Assembly: GCF_002995785.1 (NCBI RefSeq)
Contig: NZ_PVXO01000012.1
Span: 1 to 64,000 of the forward strand
Direction of reading: 5' to 3'
DNA length: 64,000 nucleotides
Source of the DNA: Clostridium liquoris
GTDB taxonomy: Bacteria; Bacillota; Clostridia; Clostridiales; Clostridiaceae
Shown here: positions 31,619 through 40,510 of the stretch, piece after piece
Position numbering within the stretch: position 1 is the first letter of the stretch
How the letters are laid out: the number at the start of each line of letters is the position of its first letter
Program-made: the position numbers and the translations under genes
The notes under the pieces: generated by a model
Seen by the model: only the letters and a program-made list of their open reading frames with translations
Database searches by the model: none
What the model was told of the DNA's origin: nothing

Positions 31619-32833
31619 ATGAATACAAACAATAATTGGAAGAAAAATATAATACTCTTTTTAACCAGTCAAACCATATCTCTCTTTGGATCTATGCTGG
31701 TTCAGTATGCAATTACGTGGTATATTACATTAAAAACACAATCCGGTACAATGATGACAATATCAATTATTTGCGGTTTCCTACCCACGTTTTTCCTTTC
31801 TCCATTTGCAGGAGTGTGGGCTGACCGTTATGATCGAAAACTACTCATCATTTTATCAGATTCTACCATAGCGGTAGCGACGCTTATTTTAGCCATACTG
31901 TTTTTTATGGGATATGATGCAATATGGCTGCTTTTTGTAGCATCTGCCATACGTGCACTGGGTGCAGGGGTTCAAACGCCGGCTATTGGAGCTTTTCTTC
32001 CACAGCTTGTTCCCCATGATAAGCTTACTAAAGTGAATGCAACAAACAGCAGTATCCAATCACTAGTTATGCTTGTTTCTCCAATGCTTAGCGGCGCACT
32101 TCTAACTACAGCTACCATTGAATCAATATTCTTTATTGATGTTATTACTGCTGCTATAGGGGTTTCCATATTGCTTTTATTTTTACATGTACCTATTCAT
32201 ACAAAAGCCCTTGAAAAGCAAAAAATCAGCTATTTTGGAGATATGCTTTATGGAATGAAATATATCAAAAATCATGAATTTGTTAAGACAATCTTTATAT
32301 TTTGTGCAATTTACTTTGTATTAGTTGCTCCTTTAGTATTTTTAACTCCGCTACAGGTCACACGTAGTTTTGGTGATGATGTTTGGCGCCTGACAAGTGT
32401 TGAAGTCACATATTCTATTGGCATGATGATAGGTGGTTTAATCATGGCTTCCTGGGGAGGATTCAAAAACAAGCTTCACACAATGGTACTATCAAACCTT
32501 GTTATAGCAGTTTGTACCTTTGCACTTGGAATTACCCCTATCTTTTGGATTTATCTTCTCCTAATGGGGTTAATGGGTATAGCTTTGCCAATGTTTAATA
32601 CACCATTTACAGTTTTGTTACAGCAGAAGGTTGATCAGGATTTTTTAGGTAGAGTATTTGGCGTTTTGAGTATGATTTCAAGTTCCATAATGCCGCTGGC
32701 AATGCTTGTATATGGACCCATAGCCGACTTCATTAAAATAGAATGGCTGCTTATTGGAACTGGCTTTCTTATGTTTATTCTAAGCCTAATTATGTTAGGC
32801 AACAAAGTACTCATGGAGGCGGGAGGAGAATAG
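31619..32833 (+). CDS. MFS transporter, probable drug efflux
   Basis: The protein has 404 residues from ATG 31619 (AGGGAG site; the longer frame has none). About 12 membrane segments. ISLFGSMLVQYAITWYIT and the GVWADRYDRKLLIILSD loop are typical of macrolide-efflux-like (MFS_3) transporters. GFxxxADRxxRR-type motif is visible as AGVWADRYDRKLL. Downstream of the broken TipA-type regulator, so it is likely deregulated. Substrate is unknown. Confidence 0.85.
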   Translation: MNTNNNWKKNIILFLTSQTISLFGSMLVQYAITWYITLKTQSGTMMTISIICGFLPTFFLSPFAGVWADRYDRKLLIILSDSTIAVATLILAILFFMGYDAIWLLFVASAIRALGAGVQTPAIGAFLPQLVPHDKLTKVNATNSSIQSLVMLVSPMLSGALLTTATIESIFFIDVITAAIGVSILLLFLHVPIHTKALEKQKISYFGDMLYGMKYIKNHEFVKTIFIFCAIYFVLVAPLVFLTPLQVTRSFGDDVWRLTSVEVTYSIGMMIGGLIMASWGGFKNKLHTMVLSNLVIAVCTFALGITPIFWIYLLLMGLMGIALPMFNTPFTVLLQQKVDQDFLGRVFGVLSMISSSIMPLAMLVYGPIADFIKIEWLLIGTGFLMFILSLIMLGNKVLMEAGGE

Positions 32834-32852
32834 AAAAATAAATAATTTAAAT

Positions 32853-33011
32853 ATGAGTATGATAGAGAACAGTGAAAATATTGAATTAGTTAAAATAGAT
32901 GGTGGTAACCATGGTCTTGAATGTTCAAATGCATTAAAAAGCATAGAAATGCTTAATACAACAATGGAATCATTTAGAAAATTTATAATTAACCATATCA
33001 GCACTTATTAA
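32853..33011 (+). pseudogene. alpha/beta hydrolase, C-terminal fragment
   Basis: The 52-residue frame reads ENSENIELVKIDGGNHGLEC and ends TTMESFRKFIINHISTY. GGNHGLE carries the catalytic His of dienelactone-hydrolase/esterase folds, and FRKFI is the last helix. Nucleophile and acid are absent, so this is a remnant, joined directly to the end of the MFS gene. Confidence 0.7.
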
Positions 33012-33049
33012 CTATAAGTTGAATTTTATTAGATAAAAGGAGATTGAAA

Positions 33050-33508
33050 ATGAATATTGAGTTTAAACAAATTGATAGAACAAATTATAATGAGTGTATA
33101 GAACTTACTTTAAATGAAAAACAAAAAAAATTTGTGGCATCTAATATGTTTTCTTTAGTACAAACAGCATATGAACCCGATTTATATCCATTAGGTATTT
33201 ATAATTGCAATAAAATGGTTGGTTTTATTTTATATGACTTCGATATTGAACTCAACGGATGGTCAATGAGCAGATTTATGATTGATGTGAAATATCAAAA
33301 TCAAGGAATTGGAAAAATGGCTTTACAAAAGTTCAAAGAATTCTTTATAAACAAATATGGCCATATACAACTTTATACAAGTGCTGAAGTTGAAAATCAG
33401 ATTGCCATTGCTTTATATGAAAAACTTGGTTTTGAAAAAAAAGAAGTATTTGAATATGAAGCATGCGGGAGAATTTATAAAGAAATCAGAATGATTGTTC
33501 AACTTTAA
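33050..33508 (+). CDS. GNAT acetyltransferase (diamine/spermidine acetyltransferase-like)
   Basis: The protein has 152 residues from ATG 33050 (AAAGGAG at 8 bp). The loop VKYQNQGIGKMAL (about 85-97) binds acetyl-CoA, and ALYEKLGFEKKEVFEYE (about 125-141) is typical of BltD/spermidine-diamine acetyltransferases. The substrate is inferred. A second GNAT gene follows 50 bp later on the same strand. Confidence 0.8.
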   Translation: MNIEFKQIDRTNYNECIELTLNEKQKKFVASNMFSLVQTAYEPDLYPLGIYNCNKMVGFILYDFDIELNGWSMSRFMIDVKYQNQGIGKMALQKFKEFFINKYGHIQLYTSAEVENQIAIALYEKLGFEKKEVFEYEACGRIYKEIRMIVQL

Positions 33509-33558
33509 TAGTTTATATAGTCTTAGTTTATGATAATAATATAAGGAGATGCTTAGGT

Positions 33559-33960
33559 ATGAGTAACATTACAGTAATAGAAAGAAAACCAACAGTTGAA
33601 GAATATATTCAATTAAGAGATTCTGTTGGATGGAAAATACTACAATATGACAAAATAAAAACAGGTTTGGATAATTCAGTTTACTGTGTTTGTGCAGAAG
33701 ATCAAGATAATATAATAGGGTTTGGAAGAATTGTTGGAGATGGCGGAACAGTTTTTTATATACAAGATATAATAGTTAAACCATCATATCAAAAGCAAAA
33801 AATTGGTACGTTAATTATGAGAAAATTAATGGAGTATATTGATAATAATTGTATAGAGGATGCTATTATTGGTCTTATTGCAATAAGTGAGCTTGATAAG
33901 TTCTATAAAAAATTTGGGTTTACATATAATCCAAATAATCGTTTTTATAGATATAAATAG
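33559..33960 (+). CDS. GNAT family N-acetyltransferase
   Basis: The protein has 133 residues. The motif VKPSYQKQKIGTLIMRKLM (about 74-92) is the acetyl-CoA loop, with QKQKIG in place of the usual Q/RGxGxG/A, and LDKFYKKFGF (about 114-123) is the end motif. It resembles small aminoalkylphosphonate/YhbS-type GNATs. The ATG has AAGGAGATG at a good distance. Confidence 0.82.
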   Translation: MSNITVIERKPTVEEYIQLRDSVGWKILQYDKIKTGLDNSVYCVCAEDQDNIIGFGRIVGDGGTVFYIQDIIVKPSYQKQKIGTLIMRKLMEYIDNNCIEDAIIGLIAISELDKFYKKFGFTYNPNNRFYRYK

Positions 33961-34118
33961 TTTTTTTAATATGGCATAAAAACACCGTAAAATTCACATT
34001 TGAATAAATACGATGTTGAAAAGCAAAATGACCTCCACATTATGGGAAAACGGCTATGTAATAATATGTGAATTATGTTATAATTTTTATATAAGTTAAT
34101 TCATATTGGGGGACAAAA

Positions 34119-34583
34119 ATGAAAAAAGATAAAGCCTTAAGGATTTCTTTGATTTCTATTTTATTATTTAATGTGTTCTTTATTATTATGTTAATTGGGT
34201 ATAACGACATTATAATTATACCAAATAGCTTTTTTAAGAGTATAACCAAAGAATATTATTTTTGGTACATGGATAGACCTCTTGTATACAATGAATCAAT
34301 TATAATGGGCATAACTGGCATTCTAAAGCCAATGTTTTCATTAATCCTTTCACTAGAATTCTTCTATATAATATTTAATAATAAATATATAAATGTAATT
34401 GAAAAAAAGAATTTAGTAATATCTTTAATTATTGGTTGTACTATTTATTGTTTAAGCTTTCTTTTTATAAAATACGGAACTGAACATTATAGATTATTTA
34501 TGACTCTCATTTCAACGGAAATACTCTCCATAATATTGCTAAATTTAGTTTTAAAAGTTAGAAAAGAAATTACATTAATTTAA
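34119..34583 (+). CDS. membrane protein of unknown function
   Basis: The protein has 154 residues with four hydrophobic segments (about 9-27, 62-84, 99-118 and 129-148). The N-terminal segment is preceded by KKDKALR, so the N-terminus is probably inside. The loop after the first segment is long and aromatic (KEYYFWYMDRPLVYNES). Promoter-like TATGTTATAAT precedes it at about 34074-34084. No family is recognised. Confidence 0.65.
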   Translation: MKKDKALRISLISILLFNVFFIIMLIGYNDIIIIPNSFFKSITKEYYFWYMDRPLVYNESIIMGITGILKPMFSLILSLEFFYIIFNNKYINVIEKKNLVISLIIGCTIYCLSFLFIKYGTEHYRLFMTLISTEILSIILLNLVLKVRKEITLI

Positions 34584-34593
34584 ATAATTTCTT

Positions 34594-34640
34594 AAGATAC
34601 CGTATTATTCAGAAATGGATTTTATGGTATCTTTGTTTTA
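34594..34640 (+). terminator. terminator after the 34119 gene
   Basis: AAGATACC (34594-34601) and GGTATCTT (34626-34633) pair and are followed by TGTTTT. Confidence 0.75.
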
Positions 34641-34726
34641 CAATTGATTTACAAGATGCAGCTTTAAGCCTTGTATAAAGTTAGTTTTGTATATTATAAA
34701 AAATTTAAATTTAATTTAAAATAAAA

Positions 34727-34754
34727 TGAACCATTTAGTATATATATCCATCTA
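34727..34754 (+). promoter_or_regulatory. candidate ECF-type promoter
   Basis: TGAACC (34727-34732), 16 bp, CATCTA (34749-34754) fits the general ECF pattern (GAAC, N16, CGTC-like). It lies before the sigma/anti-sigma pair, so self-regulation is likely. Confidence 0.45.
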
Positions 34755-34810
34755 ATTAGTGTAAGGCAAAAAGGTAGCGCTACAGTTTGCAGAGAAAGGT
34801 AGGAAGTCAA

Positions 34811-35293
34811 TTGAATAAAGATACATTTATAGATAGAGTTCTTGAGGCCGAATCTACTTTATATCATGTATCTAAATCAATTTTGACTCATGATCAAGAT
34901 TGTGAAGATGCAGTTCAGGGGGCAATTTTAAAAGCTTATAACAAATTAGATACACTAAAGAAAGAACAATATTTTAAAACATGGCTGGTTAGGATACTCA
35001 TAAATGAATGTTATAGTTTAAAGCGAAAAGAATATCCACAGGTATCTTATGAAGAATACTTTGAGTCTGTGGAGATCCATGATAAAAAGGATTATAGCGA
35101 ATTATATTTGGCTATTCAGAAATTACCAGACCGAATTCGTATTACAATTGTTCTTTATTATGTAGAGGGATATTCTGTAGAAGAAATTAAAGAGATTTTA
35201 GAAATACCCGCAGGAACTGTAAAAAGTAGATTAGCAAATGGACGAAAATTATTAAAAATAAAGTTAGAGAATATGGAGGCAAATTATGGATAA
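34811..35293 (+). CDS. ECF sigma factor, module 1
   Basis: The protein has 160 residues from TTG 34811, with AGGAAG directly upstream; an earlier TTG at 34787 is less likely. Region 2 is DCEDAVQGAILKAYNKLDTL and FKTWLVRILINECYSLKR; region 4 is LPDRIRITIVLYYVEGYSVE and EIPAGTVKSRLANGRKLLK. It resembles the SigV/SigM-like group. The stop overlaps the next gene by 8 bp, coupling it to the anti-sigma factor. Confidence 0.85.
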   Translation: MNKDTFIDRVLEAESTLYHVSKSILTHDQDCEDAVQGAILKAYNKLDTLKKEQYFKTWLVRILINECYSLKRKEYPQVSYEEYFESVEIHDKKDYSELYLAIQKLPDRIRITIVLYYVEGYSVEEIKEILEIPAGTVKSRLANGRKLLKIKLENMEANYG

Positions 35294-36056
35294 TTATAAT
35301 TGGAATAATGCCTTTCCGGATACACCCAAAAGTTTTAAAAATAAGGTAAGTACAACATTAAACAGCTTGCCGGATCAAAAGGAGAATGGTGAAATGGAAA
35401 ATAGAAAAATATATAAAAAAGGATCATTTAAGAAAAAAATTATGATTGGATTAGTAGCTGCTATGGTACTGGGAACAACTGTATTTGCTGCAGGAAAAAT
35501 TTTCTCTATAACTTCGCACGGAAGTAACATACCAACTTATACTACCATGCCTACAACAGAACAAGTAAAGAAGGATCTTGGATTTAATCCTAAATTAGTT
35601 AAGGAATTTGACAACGGATATATCTTTGCAAATGGATATACTACAAATAATGAAGGACTTGATGTGAATGGTAATTCTGTAGCAAAAACAAAATCACTTG
35701 ATTTTACTTATAAAAAAGGAAATGATAAATTAAGCCTTTCTATGGAAAATGGAAGGTTGGGTGAAAACTCAGAGAAAGCCACTGTTATTGATACTTATAA
35801 TGGTATAGATTTATATTATCATTCATATGCTAACAAGCTTGTGCCAGGAGATTATAAATTAACAGAACAGGATAAGAAGGATGAATCCTCTGGTAAATAT
35901 GTATTTAGCTATGGATCTGATAAGGAAAAAATCTCCCAAGTTCAATATTTAAATTGGATGCAACATGGAATCAACTATTCTTTTCTAGCAATAGATTCTG
36001 ATATATCACAAGATGAATTAGCTAAAATGGCAAAGCAGGTTATGGCTGCCAAGTAA
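35286..36056 (+). CDS. anti-sigma factor-like membrane protein, module 1
   Basis: The protein has 256 residues. A cytoplasmic N-terminus (1-50) starts MDNYNWNNAFPDTPKSFKNKV. One membrane segment IMIGLVAAMVLGTTVFAAG (about 52-70) leads to an extracellular domain with the style of DUF4367 (ANGYTTNNEG, VQYLNWMQHGINYSFLAID). It is likely to hold the coupled sigma factor until a membrane or envelope signal. The extracellular part lacks a Cys or visible protease site. Confidence 0.78.
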   Translation: MDNYNWNNAFPDTPKSFKNKVSTTLNSLPDQKENGEMENRKIYKKGSFKKKIMIGLVAAMVLGTTVFAAGKIFSITSHGSNIPTYTTMPTTEQVKKDLGFNPKLVKEFDNGYIFANGYTTNNEGLDVNGNSVAKTKSLDFTYKKGNDKLSLSMENGRLGENSEKATVIDTYNGIDLYYHSYANKLVPGDYKLTEQDKKDESSGKYVFSYGSDKEKISQVQYLNWMQHGINYSFLAIDSDISQDELAKMAKQVMAAK

Positions 36057-36087
36057 AAACAGTAGCCATAATGATTTTAAAAGTCAT

Positions 36088-36140
36088 GGGAAGGCAGATA
36101 GGTTTGTGTAAATACAAATCTATCTACCTTCCCTATTTTT
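36088..36140. terminator. terminator between convergent sigma modules
   Basis: GGGAAGGCAGATAG and its inverse CTATCTACCTTCCC form a long stem with an inner TTTGTG/TACAAA extension, followed by TATTTTTG on the plus strand. It separates two tail-to-tail sigma/anti-sigma operons. Confidence 0.85.
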
Positions 36141-36163
36141 GTCAAGAAAGATAGGTGAAATAA

Positions 36164-37210
36164 TTATTTAAGTTTAGATAAATCTATAGTGAACTTATCC
36201 CCTGCTTTTTTATATTCACCATCCATCCTGCCACTTTTCTCTGGATATTTAGCTGCATATGGAGTTAGTGTTAAGGTTTTGGCATTCTTATTAATACCAC
36301 CATCAATTTTTTCTGTTCTAAATAATGTTTCATTTTCTGTATCATAGTTCATATAAAAGGAAATTTTATTACCTAAATCATCATTTCCTTTTAACACTAT
36401 ATCATATGCTGATTTTGTTTTTGAATTAGCTGCTGATGTGGAAGCATAAATTTTTTGGCCAAGTGCATTATCTGTATACTTAGATAAAGTATATTCTTTA
36501 CCATTTTCAAGTGTAAATTTATTATTAAGTGCCATTTCCCTAGTATCAACCTTTAACTGATCCCCATTAGTTTTAAACTCAAAGCTCCATGTTCCATTTT
36601 TTTCTTTATCATCTAATAGCATAGACTTACATAAAATTTTTATATTTAAATCTCCACTTAAGTCAACCTTATCTAAATGATAAGTCATTACCTCCTCTGT
36701 AGTGTAATCATCAACAACTTTACCGCTTCCATCAGCTGCATTACTAGCTTTCTTACCATTTACATAGACAGTGAAAAATGGCATCCAAGACCTACCGCCT
36801 TCTAATTTTTCATTAGAGCTTATATTAGAAGAAACAATTAACTGATTTCCATCCAGAATAACTTCATTCAGCTTAACTGTTATGCCCTTGTCAGTTACAG
36901 CTTTATTTACAACAGTCTTATACCCATCTAAATTTCTTTGTATTCCTAAAAGGCTGCCTATATCCCTGCCAATAATGTTACTTACTCTTGTGGCATATAC
37001 ATCAGCATTACCACCTAGTATTCCCACTGTTAATACTAAAGTTACTGCAGTTGCCACTGCTATATTTCTTTTATAAGATTTCTTACTATTAATTGATTTT
37101 CTAAACTTAGCCTTTAGATTTTTCCTTTCAATATCATTAAAGTCCTCTTTTTCATACTGTTCCAAGTTTATATCCGCATCATTTAACATAGTATATATAT
37201 CATTTTTCAT
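36164..37210 (-). CDS. DUF4179 anti-sigma factor-like membrane protein, module 2
   Basis: The protein has 348 residues. After a cytoplasmic N-terminus (about 1-45, LNDADINLEQYEKEDFNDIE) comes a membrane segment IAVATAVTLVLTVGILGG (about 49-66), then a DUF4179 domain (about 70-170, VSNIIGRDIGSLLGIQRNLD, then VTDKGITVKLNEVILDGNQL and VSSNISSNEK) and a beta-rich C-terminal domain (about 180-348). DUF4179 proteins are encoded beside ECF sigma factors and act as their regulators. The gene starts 4 bp after the stop of the sigma gene. Confidence 0.85.
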   Translation of the reverse strand: MKNDIYTMLNDADINLEQYEKEDFNDIERKNLKAKFRKSINSKKSYKRNIAVATAVTLVLTVGILGGNADVYATRVSNIIGRDIGSLLGIQRNLDGYKTVVNKAVTDKGITVKLNEVILDGNQLIVSSNISSNEKLEGGRSWMPFFTVYVNGKKASNAADGSGKVVDDYTTEEVMTYHLDKVDLSGDLNIKILCKSMLLDDKEKNGTWSFEFKTNGDQLKVDTREMALNNKFTLENGKEYTLSKYTDNALGQKIYASTSAANSKTKSAYDIVLKGNDDLGNKISFYMNYDTENETLFRTEKIDGGINKNAKTLTLTPYAAKYPEKSGRMDGEYKKAGDKFTIDLSKLK

Positions 37211-37214
37211 ATTA

Positions 37215-37769
37215 CTACCCCCTACTTTCCATAATTTTAAACATATTTTTTATTTTTTTCTTTCCTCTGGATATCCTATTATAAATAGTTTCTCTATTTA
37301 ATCCGGTCTCTTTGCTTATATCATCTATTTCTTTTTCTTCCACATATAACTTGTAAAATAACTCTCTATCCCTTTCCTTTAAGCAATTTAACATATCTTT
37401 TATATCATCATCTAATTCATTTTTAGTAACTTCTTCATGGGTTGTATCTGGAATACCTATTTCTAAATCATCTATATTTTCATATCCCAGACTTTTTAAA
37501 TACTTTCTTTTATAATCTATAGATTTAAACTTAGCTATGCCAGCTACCCAGTTTTTAAATTCATTTTTACTTTCATCAAAGCTATCAATGTTATTCCAAA
37601 TACCAAGAAGTATGTCATTAATGCATTCTTCCTGAACACTTTGCAAGTTGTAAAGCTGTTTCTTTACAATGGATTTTATAATCCATCCATAGCTGTCTAT
37701 AACATAATCTAATGCTTTTTCATTTTTATTTACTAACTGAGATATAAAATTATCTTCATCAATTTTCAT
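37215..37769 (-). CDS. ECF sigma factor, module 2
   Basis: The protein has 184 residues. Region 2 is SVQEECINDILLGIWNNIDS and EFKNWVAGIAKFKSIDYKRK; region 4 is CLKERDRELFYKLYVEEKEI and GLNRETIYNRISRGKKKIKN. The spacing is typical of the sigma-70 family factors paired with DUF4179. A good AGAAGG site precedes the ATG. It has a -10 like TATAAT upstream (about 37838 on the minus strand). Confidence 0.88.
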   Translation of the reverse strand: MKIDEDNFISQLVNKNEKALDYVIDSYGWIIKSIVKKQLYNLQSVQEECINDILLGIWNNIDSFDESKNEFKNWVAGIAKFKSIDYKRKYLKSLGYENIDDLEIGIPDTTHEEVTKNELDDDIKDMLNCLKERDRELFYKLYVEEKEIDDISKETGLNRETIYNRISRGKKKIKNMFKIMESRG

Positions 37770-37959
37770 TTTTAACCTTCTTTCTAAAGCAAGCTTGCAT
37801 TTATTTATCCCCTACACTTAATACTTCGACTGTTAAGCTATTATATCTATCAATAATTTTAATTTTATCCATAATTTATTGCATATAATATAAAGTAAAA
37901 AGTGATTTTATTGGCATAATGATAAATGTGCTGATATTCCATATATTGCCTTAATAATA

Positions 37960-37968
37960 TGCTATAAT
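37960..37968 (+). promoter_or_regulatory. promoter for the YoaK-type gene
   Basis: An extended -10, TGC-TATAAT, without a good -35. The next gene starts 49 bp downstream at a TTG with AGGGGGG. Confidence 0.55.
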
Positions 37969-38016
37969 TAATTCATAATAGTAAATTTAAATGATCATGA
38001 AGGGGGGATTTAAACT

Positions 38017-38745
38017 TTGGTTGGCAAGGTTTTTGGTACAATGGAGGAAAAAAGTGAAGAACTATTTTCTCACCATATGATACATGAATCTGTTCCATTT
38101 GGTGTACTTCTGGCAATCGTTGGCGGATTTTTGGATGCCTATACGTTTATGAGCAGAGGTGGTGTTTTCGCCAATGCTCAAACCGGAAATATCGTACTCC
38201 TAGGTGTATATGCTTCAAAAAGAGAGTGGAGGCAGGCACTGATTCATGTTCCACCTATACTTGCTTTCATAGTTGGGGTTATTGTTACTGAATGGATAAG
38301 GAATAATCAGTCACGTTTATTTTTAAGAGATTGGCCGCAAACCGTCTTAATTCTTGAAATTATAATACTTTTTATCATAGGATTTATACCTGATACTATT
38401 TCTAGTATTGTTGTAACTGCTATAGTCTCATTTGTTGCCTCTATTCAATCATCTTCATTCCGTAAATTAGTTGATTCCCCATACGCCACAACAATGTCCA
38501 TGGGGAATTTGCGAACAGCTTCACAGGCAGCATATATTGCCTTTACAAAAAAAGACCGTGCATCAGCCATACGTGCTGTACGTTTTTTCATGGTAATTCT
38601 ATCCTTTATATTCGGAGCATTTTTAGGAGGATTGTCTACATTAGCTATGGGAGTTAAGGCAATATGGATCGCAGCGGTTGTATTGGTGTGTTCAGCTGTA
38701 TTATTTAGCCTTGGCAAAGGTAAAAACAAATATGAATCAGCATGA
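38017..38745 (+). CDS. YoaK family (DUF1275) membrane protein
   Basis: The protein has 242 residues from TTG 38017 (AGGGGGG at 9 bp); ATG 38041 is the alternative. GGFLDAYTFMSRGGVFANAQTGNIVLLG (about 35-62) is the diagnostic YoaK stretch. Six membrane segments follow, and the conserved ATTMSMGNLRTASQA loop lies near 157-171. Function is unknown; members are often called permease-like. Confidence 0.88.
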   Translation: MVGKVFGTMEEKSEELFSHHMIHESVPFGVLLAIVGGFLDAYTFMSRGGVFANAQTGNIVLLGVYASKREWRQALIHVPPILAFIVGVIVTEWIRNNQSRLFLRDWPQTVLILEIIILFIIGFIPDTISSIVVTAIVSFVASIQSSSFRKLVDSPYATTMSMGNLRTASQAAYIAFTKKDRASAIRAVRFFMVILSFIFGAFLGGLSTLAMGVKAIWIAAVVLVCSAVLFSLGKGKNKYESA

Positions 38746-38838
38746 TGTTTTAGTGGCAATATATTGCGTCCTATTGCATTCTTCTTATTTTTAATGTAAA
38801 TATAATGCATTTAGTATTTAATAACAAACCGGAGTGGC

Positions 38839-38997
38839 AAAAAGTTAGCTATCATAACCACTTGCGGTTATAGACCAGAAAATGGAGCTGATTTATTTGA
38901 GGAAGGTATAAAACGGTATTGTAAGCACTTTCAATTAGAATATATTGGAATGCTGGCTGAAAGACACTTTGCTAGAACACCGTATTATTCAACGTGA
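38839..38997 (+). pseudogene. flavodoxin/NADPH-FMN-reductase-like protein, C-terminal fragment
   Basis: The frame reads KKLAIITTCGYRPENGADLF, then EEGIKRYCKHFQLEYIGMLA and ERHFARTPYYST. This is the end of a flavodoxin family/FMN reductase-type protein. No start codon and no FMN-binding N-terminus remain. It fills most of the gap between the YoaK gene and the next sigma gene. Confidence 0.7.
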
Positions 38998-39122
38998 ATA
39001 TGCGGTGCTTTCATTTCATAATTCAAACAAGTGGCAATTCTAATCTAACTATGCAGTATCCTCTTCCAACCCTTTCCCCTACAATTTTTCATCATAATTT
39101 TATTGACAATTATATTACATCT

Positions 39123-39150
39123 TGTAACGTTTCTCCAATTAGCAAGTCTT
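39123..39150 (+). promoter_or_regulatory. candidate ECF-type promoter
   Basis: TGTAAC (39123-39128), 16 bp, AAGTCT (39145-39150). The first part (TGTAACGTTT) resembles ECF -35 boxes of the TGAAAC class. It lies 23 bp before the sigma gene of module 3, so autoregulation is likely. Confidence 0.4.
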
Positions 39151-39172
39151 ATTTATATAAGGAGGTGAAAAT

Positions 39173-39652
39173 GTGACCGACTTGGCTGACATCTATGAAC
39201 AATATTTTAAAGATATTTACTCTTTTGTATTCTTGCTTTGCAGAAATGAAGAAGTTGCTGAAGAAATAACTCAGGAAACTTTTTTTAAGGCACTTAAGAG
39301 TATTGATAATTTCAATGGGAAATGCAAAATCAGTGTGTGGCTTTGCCAAATAGCAAAAAATACATACTATTCCCATGTTGAAAAGCAAAAACGATTTGAA
39401 TTTGATAATACACCTGATAAAGCAAGTGAAAATAGTATTGAACAACAGTTGGTAGATAAAGAAGCTGCTTTACGTATTCATAAGGCTTTACATTGTTTAG
39501 AAGAGCCTTATAAAGAAGTGTTTACTTTGAGGATATTTGGAGAACTCTCATTTGTTCAAATAAGCCAACTTTTTGAGAAAAGCGAAAGTTGGTCAAGAGT
39601 CACATTTTATCGGGCAAAACAAAAAATACAATACTTGTTGAAGGAGGAGTAA
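39173..39652 (+). CDS. ECF sigma factor, module 3
   Basis: The protein has 159 residues from GTG 39173, with AAGGAGGTG at 5 bp. Region 2 is YFKDIYSFVFLLCRNEEVAE, EITQETFFKALKSIDNFNG and VWLCQIAKNTYYSHVEKQKR; region 4 is CLEEPYKEVFTLRIFGELSF then FEKSESWSRVTFYRAKQKIQ. It is close to the SigW/YlaC-type ECF group with a zinc-finger anti-sigma factor. The next gene starts 2 bp after the stop. Confidence 0.9.
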   Translation: MTDLADIYEQYFKDIYSFVFLLCRNEEVAEEITQETFFKALKSIDNFNGKCKISVWLCQIAKNTYYSHVEKQKRFEFDNTPDKASENSIEQQLVDKEAALRIHKALHCLEEPYKEVFTLRIFGELSFVQISQLFEKSESWSRVTFYRAKQKIQYLLKEE

Positions 39653-39654
39653 AA

Positions 39655-40350
39655 ATGAGTAAAGTATCCTGTGATGTTATAAAGGATTTGCTGCCCTTAT
39701 ATTATGATAATGTATGCAGCGATGACAGTAGAAAAATGGTTGAAGAGCATCTTTCTGAATGCAGTCATTGTAAAAGCCAATTAGATAACATAGGAAGAGA
39801 AATTAATCTGCCAAAAGAAACTATTGAGCAAAATCTAAAGGATGGTAATGCAATAAAAAATATTGCTGTTTTTTTCAGGCATTCTAAACTAAAATCATTT
39901 ATTATAGGATTAATTGGTGCTGCTGCACTGTTTACGATTGTTTTTTTAGCATTTACCTATCCAATTGTTGACGTGCCTACCGATGTAGCAAAAATAACAG
40001 ATGTATCCCAATTGGCAGATGGCAGAATTGCTTATCATATTCAACTAACAGACGGATATGAATTGCATAGAATAAAATACAACACGGACGAAAATGGAAA
40101 CTTTTATTTAACTCCTAAACGCCCAATTATTAAGAAAAAACAAATGATAGGTGCATCTGGCTTTGCAAATATGTACGATACATTTGATGATTTCCTTAAA
40201 ACTGTATATCGTGATAAATACGGTGCTAATGCGGAGATTAAAGCATTGTATTGGGGAAACCCAAAGGATAACATTCTAATTTGGAAAAAGGGAATGAATT
40301 TACCTAAAGCAAGTGAACAAGTTGAAAATGAGTGTAAATTATATAATTAA
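39655..40350 (+). CDS. zinc-finger anti-sigma factor (zf-HC2), module 3
   Basis: The protein has 231 residues from ATG 39655 (AAGGAGGAG). The N-terminal zf-HC2 motif reads CDVIKDLLPLYYDNVCSDDS and then EEHLSECSHCKSQL (H-x3-C-x2-C), the sigma-binding zinc finger. One membrane segment (FIIGLIGAAALFTIVFLAF, about 81-99) precedes an extracellular part of about 130 residues. It would hold the neighbour sigma factor at the membrane. Confidence 0.88.
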   Translation: MSKVSCDVIKDLLPLYYDNVCSDDSRKMVEEHLSECSHCKSQLDNIGREINLPKETIEQNLKDGNAIKNIAVFFRHSKLKSFIIGLIGAAALFTIVFLAFTYPIVDVPTDVAKITDVSQLADGRIAYHIQLTDGYELHRIKYNTDENGNFYLTPKRPIIKKKQMIGASGFANMYDTFDDFLKTVYRDKYGANAEIKALYWGNPKDNILIWKKGMNLPKASEQVENECKLYN

Positions 40351-40510
40351 TCCATGACTTTAAGCCTCCTCCCCTATAATCATTATTAGAATGTTTTTAG
40401 AAGCTTCACAATTATTTCATAAATACAATATATTATTAACTTATGGATAATTATGTTTAAAGCCAATGGGCATTTGCACTAAAAATAATATTGATAGATG
40501 GGGTGTTTAT

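Noticed and set aside
34680-34811. Riboswitch in the leader of sigma module 1
   Set aside because: The segment GGCAAAAAGGTAGCGCTACAG suggested a folded leader, but no known riboswitch core could be made, and an ECF-type promoter explains the region better.
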